Below are positions 36,401 through 47,962 of a DNA stretch of 64,000 bases, in pieces. Location: assembly GCA_013396525.1 (NCBI GenBank), contig VWYX01000750.1:62001-126000 (forward strand). The letters run 5' to 3'. The notes under the pieces were generated by a model. That model did not search any database. It was not told where the DNA came from and saw nothing but the letters and a program-made list of their open reading frames with translations. This DNA is from Chaetorhynchus papuensis (lineage: Eukaryota > Chordata > Aves > Passeriformes > Rhipiduridae). How positions within the stretch are numbered: position 1 is the first letter of the stretch; each line of letters starts with the position of its first letter. Position numbers and translations under genes: made by a program.

Positions 36401-37162
36401 TGGTTAGCAACCACAGGCAGACATCGCAGCCGAGCCGCTGTTGTGGCCTCACGTCAGGTGTTACACACCTACTGCTGGCAGCTGTCTGGGACTTGGCTGA
36501 TGTCACTCACACAGGCTGGTGGCTTAGCCAGGAGAAGTCCACCAGTGGCAATGGCCAGTGGTACGTTAAAAAAGTAGGACTTTGCAGGTCATGTCCTTAT
36601 TCCCAGGCTTGGCGCAAGAAAAGGGCATTTTCTTTTAGAGGAATTTGAAAGAAAAACTTCAAAGAAGTGTTTTCTTTGATGAAATACAAAGAAGTCCTGC
36701 GTCCTTGAAGAAGACTGTTGCTGGTCTACAATAGCTTCCAAAATTGGAGGTTATGCATAGCGTGTTTGTCTCTGTGAATTTTTTTTCAATTGGCACATAA
36801 TAAATACAAAATTAGAAAGTGATGCAGTATTGAAGATGATACCATTAAAAGGAATTCGTAGCAGCGTTGAACGATGTAACTTTGCTGGAAGTTTGAGTTA
36901 TGCCTCATGGGTACTTTGAGTATTTCACCTTTTAAAAATGACTGTGACCTGAAATTTTTCCACTAAACTTTGTCTTTTCAGTGTAGCGAACAATAGGACA
37001 TCACTGCAGTTTGATCAGCCATTAAAACTTGTATTCAAGTATTTCTTAGTACTTCAAGTGTTGCTTAATACTGCCTTTATATAGCTGGGAGATACAGGTA
37101 ATGGTCAGTGTCTTCCAGTTTAGTTTGTTTAACAAAAATTTCTTTCTTTTTCTGTCTTTCAG

Positions 37163-37369
37163 TTGATCTTAAGAAAGGATCATGTCCAAGTGCTGCAAAA
37201 TCAAATCTCCCCAAGCCCTGCCCGTCTGGACTTCGTCCCCCAGGCTATTCACGGTTGCCAGCAGCTAAGCTGGCCGCATTTGGTTTTGTCAGGAGCTCGA
37301 GTGTGTCCTCTGTCTCCAGCAACCAGTCAAACGACAGCGCCCAGAGTGACCAGAGCAGGACAACCAACC
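37163..37369 (+). CDS. MTUS2: MTUS2 exon: residues 845-913 plus one base
   Basis: This 207-bp exon lies between acceptor TTTCAG (ending 37162) and donor GTAAGT (37370). With the G carried over from the previous exon it opens with VDLKKGSC and encodes AAKSNLPKPCPSGLRPPGYS, RLPAAKLAAFGFVRSSSVSS and VSSNQSNDSAQSDQSRTTN. The GLRPPGYSRLPAAKLAAFGF block and the Ser-rich tail after it match mammalian MTUS2 closely as I recall it. The segment is basic and Ser-rich, has no predicted secondary structure by eye, and precedes the coiled coil. The exon ends one base into codon 914 (phase 1), so the next exon must start in phase 1; that exon is not in the remaining 26.6 kb as far as I can see. Confidence 0.95.
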
Positions 37370-40300
37370 GTAAGTCCCGACAGTGCCCTTCTTTCTGGAG
37401 GGATATTAAACAGATGTGCTCCAGGATTGTCCAAACTGGAGTTTCTATCTAATTTAGGACTAATGAGACCTGTTCGGTACTCACTAATCTCTTTTGTGCC
37501 GCTGACTTTGGTTTGGTATCTTGATTTCCCAGTGAAATTTTTTAAAAATATTATTAATATTTATTAAATATTAATAAGCAATTATTACCTTCTATCAACT
37601 ATTTAAAATATTAATGATAACAGGTGAATAGGGGCTGAATGTGAAGGGGTTTTTTCCCCCGCTACAGAGAAAATCCCATTAAGAGTGAACCTGAGGCATT
37701 CTTTCTTCTATTTTGTTTTTACCTGGAACATCTCTTCAACAAGCAGAAATAGTAAATAAACAGAGTGAACTGTGTTTGGTAAGTAAATGGCAGCCAATGC
37801 AGAATGGGACAAATACTATCAAATATAAGAGATACAGTTTTTCTCATCTGCTTTTCTTCTGTTTCTTAATATTCAGTATAATAAACTGAAAATAGAAAAC
37901 CGAGCAAACGCTAGTGACGTGAAAGGGATCAGGGCTGATATCGTAGTACATCTACCAGGCTTGGAATGATCCCATGGCAGAAATGTCATTCCAAATCCTA
38001 TTTTCTGTAAAGGCTGTTAATTTTATTAAGTACAAAATAATCCCCACTGGATTGTGCAGTCCTTGGGAAATGTGCGCATGCCCTGGGCTCAGAGCAGAAA
38101 GGGGGATTGAGGGATTTCCATGCCCATTTTTCTTTGAAGACTGGATTGAGCCTGAACTGTGTCAATATCAAAGCAAGTGGTATCAGCCCAGAAGGGGTGC
38201 AGACAGGGCCACCAGGTGATATGAGGCAGCAGAGGAGACAAGATGCTGCAGGCTCCTAAATCTTTCACTGTTTGTATTAATTTGAAATTAATTAAAATAA
38301 ATACTATTAATATGGTTCAAAACCCTAAGGATTTTCTCTTTCCCCTTTACATGGGGTGGTTGAAATGCAGAAGACTAATGTCAGCAGGGACCTTTAACTT
38401 TTCCAATGCCCCCAAATATGTTTGTATCTTGTTTTACTGTGGGACTGATCACTCATTTTTGGTTATTTCCTAATATACTTTACTTTGAGGTTAGCCAACC
38501 TCTTTTGCTTTGTGCTTTTACCCTACATTTATGCCTTTGGAAAACTTTTTCTCTTATCTGGTGGTGTAATCTTTTTAGTCTTTAGATACATAAAACCTGT
38601 GTTAGGGACAGAATTACCTGATATATGATTAGATCTAAACTACATTTCTGCAAATAATATTGTTGTTTAGCAATTGAGGGTGGGAATCTGAAAGAAATGA
38701 CATCTGTAGGTACAGTGCTATCCTTGAACACACTGGGTGTATGCGGGTTCATACAAATCTAGAAGCAATATTCTCCAAGCTGTCAAATTTGAATCAATTG
38801 ATTTCTATTAGAAAAACTGTGGGAGAAATTTTAGTAATCTCAGGCACAGAAAGTTACATCTGATTCTTCAGTCTTCTTAAAAGAAGTTGATTTCATTTAT
38901 ATATTCTGGTGTATTTTTATATTATCTTTGTACATTAGGGCCATAAAAACTGAAACCATATTCCAATCACTGGCAGGACGTGGAAGCCTTTGGTTTCAGC
39001 TGACTCAGCTGAAGATGGTAGTGCTCTTTAATGTTGGGATCAGGATGTTGGAACTACCTTGTGCATACTACAGGATCAGTTTTGATGGGTATGAAAATTA
39101 CCCAGGGGAAGTGTTCTGCTTGTACGAATTCGTCCAGAGAGGAGCTCAGCCCATCACCTAATGTAAAACAGCACCTATAACTTTGCTCTTGCTGCCAAGT
39201 TAGATAGCTCATCTAAGCTGTTGTCTAGTTTCCCTCCACCTCCATGTGAGAGCAAGAGAATGAGCCCCTCCCGAGGGTCATCTCTCTCACGTGGCTCCTG
39301 TGACACGCACAGCTGTCCAGCCCAGAAGTCTTTAACTTTTCTTTAGTTCCAAAAGGACAGTGCTTCCTCCTGGACAAGGGTGAGGGAAGGAGAAGGTGTG
39401 TTGTCAAGCAGGTGAGGGCACATCTGGTGTTTAGGGTGCCAGGCCTCGGTAAGTCATCACACAAGGTGACACCTAACATCACCTGCTTGCTTTGGAGTAA
39501 AGGCAACACAACTCCTGTTCATGGGGCAGATAGGTAGGAAGAAAAAAGTTTCCTTACTTGTTATTTATTAACTTTCATGGAAATGTTATCTGTATGAAAC
39601 TGTACCATCTTTTTCTATTTATTGTCTATATGCCAGCAAGAGTTAAATTGGTTGCCCAGCACCCAGGGAACACAAATTAGATGCTTTCCATTCTACTGCA
39701 GCTTATTTAACAGAGAGCAGCAGTGCACTTCAACATGCACAGAAAGGATGTAGGGGAGAAGTATTGTCTCAGGAATCCTAGCATGACATATTATTTCTTT
39801 CCTTCACTATCTGCTGGAATAATGGTTTATTTAAATTAAATAAATAGCTGATTTTGTAGCTACTACCTGAGATCATGTCTTTGACTAAATCAGGTTTCCT
39901 AGAGGGCAGGAAGTTTTACTCTTAATTTCCTAGCTCGGTAGGGTAGAAAATGCAAAATTATCTAGCTTTAGAAGACTTCAAGCATACATAACACAATTTT
40001 CTATTTAAGCAGCTTCTCTGTGTGTCCGGGAGACAGAAGTAGTTGATAACATCTTACAAATGTGCATTTGTTATAAATCGAGGAGCTGCTGCTGTTGTTA
40101 ACTGAGGGGCTCATTTCAAAATCATGACATATTGTAGGTTACTAAAAAGCCAATGACTATGGCTAGGTGAGAGGAAAACACTGGTTTATTTTAGGAACAG
40201 AGCGTTTTAGGATAAACAGTGATTCTTTAAGGGGCCCTGGTGAGATCCTGTTCTTGCTTTTCTGTCCTCTGCCAGATGTCTTGTGGTGCTGGTTCTTCCC

Positions 40301-43300
40301 AAACACATTTCTTTTCAGAAATCCCAATAAGTGTCTCTGCCTAGGGAGTAAAACCCCACTTGTTTAGAGTAAGGAGACGTGCTGTTTATGTTGAGAGGAA
40401 GTTTGTTAAAGGAGCTGTGATGTGGCAGCTTTGTTCTTCACCAGATTTCCCCCCTTCCTGTGACCCCTCTGAAAGGAGTAAGCACGGATGTTCACGGAGC
40501 CTGTGCTGTGCTTCTTGGTTGACTTTCTGGAGATACCTCGCATATTCAGATTGACTCAATTAAATGGATTTGAAGCAGTAGGACTGTGCTCTTTTCTCAT
40601 GGTGAGACAGGACAGAGTGCTCAGCACCTGTCTGCTTGCCCTCAGGTCTTTCCTGGAGTTCCATCCCAGGATGAGCATAAGCCAGGCTGCTGTTTGCCAG
40701 TAACATGCCAGCTGTGACAGTCTTGCCACCAGCTGCTACTCAGGATCAGTCATAATGGGGCTGTGCTATATGAGGTCCTGTCCAATTTTGTGTTGAGACT
40801 GAAGGGGCAGCTCTGGTATCCAAACTGCTTAACATCTAACCAGCTTTTGTGGTAGGGAACCGACCTGCAAGCCAGGGTCACGAGTCTGTTTTGGCCATTT
40901 AAAATCCACTTCTTGGTTCCTAGGTATAGTTTGCACACAGGAAAGCCAGGGTCTGCGAAGCTCATTCATGATGATGGTGGCACATAAGGCAGCTTCTCAC
41001 CTTGCTGAAGGAGGTGGGGTGCAATGTCAGAAGCCAAAGACCACTCCATTTCAAAGCTGGGTTCTAGGGTGGATCAGGGGAGCTCACCATGGATCACTAC
41101 TGGCTGTGCTGCCCTGCTCAAAATGAAATGGTTAAACAGTTCAAGGTGGTGATGTCTTCATTTGACATGGATGGCAAGGGCAGTTGTGGTTGAATCAAAC
41201 AACTCAGAGAAGTGGAGGCAGAGAGAGCTCACTGTACCAATGGAGGTGAGGAGCTGTGGCATGTCCATTCCTTGCTGCTACTAATGTTCCTCTCCACTAA
41301 TGTTCCTCTTGACTCAGTGTGGAGCCTGCAGCTCCCCCTGCCACTTCCACACCCCTCATCCCACGGTTTCCCACGTCAGGGCAGCTCTGTACCACAGTGC
41401 AGTGAGGCCCATGTGAGGTTTTCTGCTTGGGCAAAGCCACATGGCCTGACACCTATGGGACGTCTGGGGAAGCCCAGGCTCAGCTCCAGGTCCTGCTATC
41501 AGTACTCCACAGATCTGTTCCGTGCCAGAGAGAGGTTTGTCCACTAATATTTTTGTTAAAGATTACCTGAAAAATTTAGCCCCATCTCTGGTTTACTGCT
41601 TTTGAGGTTTTCAAAAGTGCCTGATATTTTAAACCATTTTTCTTTATTTAGAAAAAGAGGGGTTTGTATGTCTAAAAACTTCTTGCTTGTTTACGGTCTA
41701 AATTGACTAGAATTGAAAAACTGAGATACTTCAGTCTAAGAGGAGTGTGAGTGTATTCTGCAAAATATGAGAAAAAGTGAATGGCTAGAAAGTCATGTTA
41801 AGGTTGAAACCACTACGATTTGGAGTGGAGAGAAACAATTGCGTAAACATAGAGAAAAATTTCCAACCTAAACAACCTTATAACAAAGTACCTAACTGTG
41901 TATTTTCCCTTGGAATTTTAAATGCACTGTGTGGAAGCTTTCCCTGTGTCTGCCCCAATAAAATTTGCATGAGACGTTCATGGCATCCACCAAAGGCCCA
42001 CAGTTGTGGGATGTGGTTCCCAGTATTATCTTGTGATTCTGCAGTGAGGTAACGTTATGCTCAGACTGTACCTCGTGTTTTACTGGTTTGCGGGGCTTGC
42101 AGTTCTCCTACTTGCTTCTATCTGCATTTTGAGTGATCAGCTGGATGTCCTGCTCACATAATTAGCTTCATGTACTTCATCAAAATAGACTCCAACATGC
42201 TGTAAGTACCACATGGGAAAGAGTTTGTCAGGCACTGTGGAAGAATTTGATGTGTGGAGGACTGGAAGAAGGATGGGTTGTTTAGAGTGAGTTAAGGTAT
42301 GCTAGCTGCTATGAGCTCAGGAAATGGAAGAATGTCAGTATAATATCGAGAAATACTTCATAGTCATAAGGTCTACTAGTCTCTTAAATAATCTTCCAAG
42401 TCAAGTGATGAAATCCCTGTTGCTTAAGATTCCTTAAATAGAAAAATAGCGCGGTGTTAGAGGCAATTCTTCTCTGTTGACGTGCTAGACTAAAAGACAT
42501 AATGCTATTCAGTACCTACCCACAGCTCTGAGTGCTGAAGCAATTTATTTTGAGACTGAACAAGAAAATGGTGATGAATATTTCAAAACTTGTTTTAGTA
42601 TCTCACGACAGCTGTTGTTTTGTTAAAAATTATCGGAAAATGAAACTGCATGTTTTATTGATGTAAGCCTCCATGATCCTTTCTTCAATACATATATTTC
42701 TCACTGGTTTTTGACCTTGTATCAAGGCCTTGCTAAATGCTGAATTTCCATTCTGACAAGCAAAAATATCAAAGTGTCAGATTCAGGTGGGTGGAGTAAT
42801 GAGGAGATTAAAGGGAGCGCAGAAGCCTTGAATAGATGACTAATTTCCTCTGAAATGGGTAGAACATTCAAAATTGTCTCACGAGAGACAGGTATACCAA
42901 TTGTTCTTAAATACATAAGTATTATGTAAATACAAAGAATTTACTGTATGAAAATTAATTCCAATCATATTTCTATGACTGATTTTCTGTTCAGTTTTCT
43001 ACATGATAAATTCAGGGATTTTTTCCCTTCTGATCTAATTCTGATATTAATGCCTTGATGGAAGAATCACTTTATGCCATCTTTTCACTGTGAATAGGAC
43101 TAAAATAGAACAGTATTCAGATTCTCAGCTTTGTGGGGTGAAGCATCTGGAAAAGTGCAGTATGCCAGCCAGCAAGAGCAAGGGCTATAAGACATTTTAG
43201 CTGCCTTTACTTAGCAGCATTTACTTTTCATACTCTCATTCCTAATGATGGGGAAAAAAACCCAAACATTCAAAGAATGACTTGGGGGTGTAGGCACAGA

Positions 43301-43393
43301 GGTTTCTCTCTGTTGGCAGAGACTGAAACAACAGTGCTGAAGTAGAAGTTGTATAAGTTGTCTATTAATTTCAGGGGTTTTAGATATGATGCT

Positions 43394-43427
43394 TGTGATA
43401 ATATTTTAAATGTGATAATATTTTAAA
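43394..43427. repeat. perfect 17-bp tandem duplication
   Basis: TGTGATAATATTTTAAA occurs twice head to tail, at 43394-43410 and 43411-43427, with no mismatch. An exact copy in otherwise diverged intron points to a recent slippage event. Confidence 0.95.
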
Positions 43428-43859
43428 AGTTTAGATAATGTTTTTCCTATCTCCATTGTTACTTCTTCCCCTGCCCATCAGAACACACAGCAGAGGGGAG
43501 CAGTTCCACACTGGGAGGATCTTCACCATCCCTTGTAATGAATAAGTAGAGGCAGGAAGAGCAAGCTGGTTTGGAAATGCAGAACTAACTTTATATGAAA
43601 ATGCCCACCTGAAATATTTAAAGGGGTTTCAGATTTGCTGAGCTTAAGTTTGTCAAAACTGAACAAAACCATGAAATTCTGAATTCTGCAAAGCTTGCTT
43701 TTTATGAGCAAAGAAGTGCTGAAAGAATTTTGCCAAGCTCTCATGCCAGCTCAACTCGAGTGCTTAATCATCATGTTTGTTATTGTTACAAAGTGCCATA
43801 TAAAATCTGTGGTTTTAGTGTAAGAAGTCCGGTCTGGGAGATTCTGTGTCTGTGTTCTA

Positions 43860-43985
43860 AAATTGTCCTGGCTCAGACCTGGCAGCTCTAGTTCCAGTTT
43901 TTGGCACTTATTTCTGTCTGGTTTTTAAAAAATGGCTTGAATTATCCACCTCACTTTCCTGTCCGTAAAATGGGGTGGGAGAGAA
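43860..43985 (+). mobile_element. MIR-like SINE core, sense orientation
   Basis: The words GTTCCAGTTTTTGGCACTTA, TTTCTGTCTGG and CTCACTTTCCTGTCCGTAAA, ending in ATGGGG, follow the order of the MIR core (CCAGCTCTGCCACTTACTAG, CTGTGTGACC, CTCAGTTTCCTCATCTGTAA, AATGGGG). MIR-type tRNA-derived SINEs are old and shared across amniotes, and degenerate copies in bird introns are expected. The head and tail are not recognisable. Confidence 0.55.
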
Positions 43986-45001
43986 CAAATGTTTGCTCAT
44001 GTATTGGGTAACAGGACGACAAGGAAGAAACAGATAGTGACAAATCCTCTTTCCTGGCCCATTTCCACACAGGATTATTTGACTGATTATGTGCACCTAA
44101 TTTAGTCACGGCGACTCTTAGTGTTTAATCTGCAGAGGGTAAAAAGTAGTTCAAACCACTTGCACACCAGGCTGCCAGACACCAGTTTCACTGGAGAAGG
44201 CAGTGCACTGCCCCAGGATTAGATTATTCCCACCACAGACACCCAAGGTGTCTCTGTTCTTTAACTCTGTGGGAAGATGTTGATTCAATGATCAGTCTTG
44301 TGAACTGTGGCAGCCTGCTTGGTGCAATCTCTATACTGGGAGGTTTCATCAACACCTTCTTTATTTTAAAGGTGTCCTATGGCTGATTTAGTGCTTCCCT
44401 GGTCAGTAGGCGATCATGACTACTTTATTTATTGCATTATGATGAACTTCGTTAATTTGTTAGAAGGATACAAACAAAGCAGTGAAGGCATTCCTAAAAT
44501 AACTTTTTTTTTTCAATCTTTATATCACATTTTCTGAAAAGTCTAGTCTTCAGTGATCCTGAAGGGTATCCCCTCTGACAGGGATGTGAGAGAGGCATGA
44601 AGAGAGCTGATGGTGGAGTGTGAATTTTACAGTCTGGGGAAAAGCCTCAGTCAGTCCAGAGCCAGTAACAGGCACAAGCACAACACTCGTCTTTCTGGGG
44701 ACACTCAGCACTTGGAACGGTGGCATTTAAAATGTCCTTTTGAAAATATGAAGACAAGCAGCAGCTGGAACATGTCTGTCACATCCAAATTAAAACCTTC
44801 TGAAGACCAGAAAACTCTCTACAAATCATCTCCTTTTCATACTCTAATCTTCCTATTCTATCTGTTGAGGGGGGAAATACTCGTTTAGAAGTGAACCCTG
44901 TGGGTATTCATTGAAATGGATTAATCTTTTAATTTAGCCCAGAGAAAAATTAAGGAATAAAGCTTTGAAGAAATGAGAGCTCATCTGTTTCTCTTTTTCT
45001 A

Positions 45002-45049
45002 TTTTTTTTTTTTTTTTTTTTTTTTACAATTTTTTTCTTTTTTTCCCCC
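45002..45049. repeat. T24 run and T-rich tract
   Basis: A run of 24 T (45002-45025) is followed after ACAAT by more T-rich sequence to CCCCC at about 45050. It is preceded by a pyrimidine-rich stretch and no retroposon body was recognised on either side. Confidence 0.9.
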
Positions 45050-47898
45050 TTGCCTTCTAATGGAATCACAGTTAAAATCCAGTCTCCCACTAATGAAGTA
45101 CGACCTTGCAGGACTTTTGAGAAACTTTCTGCTTCACCATGTCCCTATCATGCATTTCATTTCAGTTTATAAATCAATATTTAAAAAGGGTTAATTCTGG
45201 GTGTCTAGCTATGGGGCTTATCACTGGAGTATTCCATTGACTTCATCTGCACTTATTGTGCTTTCTGAAATTCAAGCCTGTGGTAATCTAGACTCATTCA
45301 ACTCCACAAAGATACATCTTCAAAAAGCACCACATATTGCTTCTGGTTCAGTTCTGCATTTTGTATTGTCTGTGAGGTTGAAGCCAGTGAGCACAGTGAA
45401 GCATTCTGGCTTTGAAATCTTTAAGTAAATCAAACAGTTGCCTGACTGAACTAATTACTGTCAGTGACAAAAATCATTACAGACTCTATAGTAATAGGCT
45501 TTCTTCCAAATACAACTTTTTTTTTCAAAAATAAGTATTAATTTAAAGTTACAAGAAGTTTGATATGGTAGTTAGGAGCCAACTTTGAGTCACAGTGAGA
45601 CAAAGAAAAATACTTGTGTCACAGTTCTGAGTTCTGTAAATTTTGAAAGGATTTTTTTTAATTATGTTTTCCCTTGTGTGATTTTAGCTTAGGGTCAGCG
45701 AGGCTGTTAGCTTGTTTTCCTAAACAAGAATTAAATAAGCTTGAGGTTCAGTGTTTCTTTGATCTCTTTCAGCAAGGACCAAATTTAAAAAGTGAGACTG
45801 AGCTGATCTCCTTGCAATCATATTATTAATAGCTGTAGTCAAAAGTAAAATGCTGTGAATTTGTCACACACACGGTTCAATGCAATTGCCTTACCAGCAA
45901 TAAACAGGACCAGTGCTATAAGTACTGTAAATATCACTGGCAAATCACATTTAGACTAAAAGGTTTCAGAAAACAAAACTCTCCTCTTTACAGAACGTGA
46001 GAAATCAATTGGCAAAATGGTATGCTCTTGCAAAATGAAGTGTGGATAATGAACACAAACAAATGGGGATTAGGAAAAAGCCTGTAAACTGTTCCTTTTG
46101 GGAGGGAGAGTGACTTATTAGTTGAGGAGATCCGTGGTGGGTTAGTGCAGGTATGTATTAACAGTGGAGCAAAGGAAGACAAACTTCAAAGATGTTTCTA
46201 ATCTTTGATCCCATTAGGAATCCTGCAGAAGACTTGTGAATTCTAATTTAGTAGCGTGAGAAGTGTTACAGCCAAAAGATTGCAGCACTATTTTTAGAGG
46301 AAAAACTTTTTCCATGTAGAGGTTCAGCTGGAATGTCACTCATGATATTTTTTCCATCACACTAAACTAGTGCAAACAGGTTAAAATTGAGGTCATTGAT
46401 GTAAGTCTTCCAGGTGCTCTTAAGAATACCTGAAATAAAAGAAGGAGCAGCATCTTTTGCAGCCTTCATTATTGCCACGAGTCTGTTAGTTGTGATCCAA
46501 GAACTTGAAAATTGCAGTTTAAACAGCCTTTCCTTCCAGCTTGCTGCTTGACAATCTCTAGAGGTCTGGACAAGATTACATGAGGATGTAAACAGCTCAG
46601 AATGTTGTGGTTCTTCGTCTTGTGACAGGTGTGAGGCCACAGGCTTTCAACTTGGGATTTCTAAAGCTAATTTAAATGCTAGAAGAAAGCTGACTGATGT
46701 CTGAAAAAAGTAAAACCACCACTGGCAGAAAAATGACAGACTGAGACCCTCCAAGCAGGAACACTAAGCTGAATAAAACAGGAGCAATTGCACAGTATTT
46801 TCCTCCAGGGTGGGAGTTATCAGAAACTGTGGGCTGTTGGCACACGGGACATCAGTGATACCACCATCAGCGGTAGCAGATGTTCAGTCCCTTGGAGATG
46901 AGCCCAAGGCTTCCCCTGTGGCAGCTTTAAGGGTCTACCTGTGGCATTAATGTGGTTGGAAGAGAAAGCTTCTGGCATTTCTGTGGTTTACAAACAAGCC
47001 TTTGACTCTCTGTTCCCTATGGCAAGGAGCCAATTAAGCTGGGCTACATGGTGTAAATCTTCGCTTTATGTTCTTCCCAACTTCATGATCTGCTCATCTG
47101 TCTTGACATAGTGTAAGTTGCCATCACTACTTCCATAGAAGGCTACAGAGTCAGAAATACTTATGCAGAAATATGAACACTTAGGATGAGTGAATAAAGT
47201 GCTCTGATTCAGAGGTGGGAACTGGACCTCGTTGGAAGAGCTGGCAGTGTTCCCATACAAACCTCGACACCGGATCGTGCGTCTGTGGGGTTTGTCTCAG
47301 AATGGGGCACATCTCTCACTGTGTGCTGATTCACCAAGCAGTCATAAGGGCACTCTGTTAATTTCAGTGCTCACTACCTGGTTTGGGCCATTAGGCATTG
47401 AGAAGTGTGTGTTTCTATGTAGAAAGGTAAAAACTTTTAACCAGAATGTACTGGAGATGATGCATACACTGGCCAGCTGGTGGACTGATGCCAGCAGCAA
47501 TTTCTAGCAACGCTTATGCTGCACAGTGGACCTTGGAGACACAAAGCAAGGCCAGACCAGTTAGTTTCTGCATGTCACAAACCTTTCTCCAGCTGAACAT
47601 GACACCAGTCTTTTCTATTTGTTTTCTTATTTAAAGCAAGCCTCCCAAAGATGACAAATTCCATTACAGTCCTTAATTAAACTACCACAAAGAAAGAAAA
47701 TGGCTTTTAATTGGCAGAGAAGAGTCAGGAGACACCCTTCCACCTCTGCACTAAAAGCAGAGAAGCAATACAGTAAATGAAGGAGTGAGTTGTCTCTTGC
47801 CACTGCTATGCATCTCAGAAATAGTGTGCATTTCTGGTGCCCTGACAGTGTAATACTGAAGTATAGTCAGTGGTTAGCTTCCTGTCTATCACACATTG

Positions 47899-47944
<46 letters not shown>

Positions 47945-47962
47945 TATATATATATACACACT
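47899..47962. repeat. (TA)n/(CA)n compound microsatellite
   Basis: A long alternating TA tract (about 47902-47935) is followed by CACACACA, a second TA tract and CACACAC. Alternating TA of this length can extrude as a cruciform and is prone to length change and sequencing error. Open frames made of repeating Ile-Tyr across it are artefacts. Confidence 0.97.

Larger units (their letters stand above)
27702..37162 (+). other. MTUS2: MTUS2 intron between exons at 27461 and 37163
   Basis: This is a 9,461-bp phase-1 intron with donor GTAAAG, a weaker form than its neighbours, and a pyrimidine-rich acceptor TTTTTCTGTCTTTCAG. It contains old CR1/L3-like pieces at 28540-28790 and 29640-30300, an N gap at 29631-29635, a 5S-related remnant at 33150-33260 and a 16-bp tandem repeat at 33379-33426. 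Stretches 30301-33149 and 33427-37162 show nothing I recognise. A minus-strand open frame of 109 codons at 34863-35192 has no family resemblance and is treated as chance. Confidence 0.92.

Noticed and set aside
19281..37369. Assignment to the paralogue MTUS1
   Set aside because: The N-terminus (MSVP, NNNESI, GDTNANQI) and the RPKIITYIRRNP to GLRPPGYSRLPAAKLAAFGF blocks match MTUS2 as remembered, not the MTUS1 long form, which starts differently.
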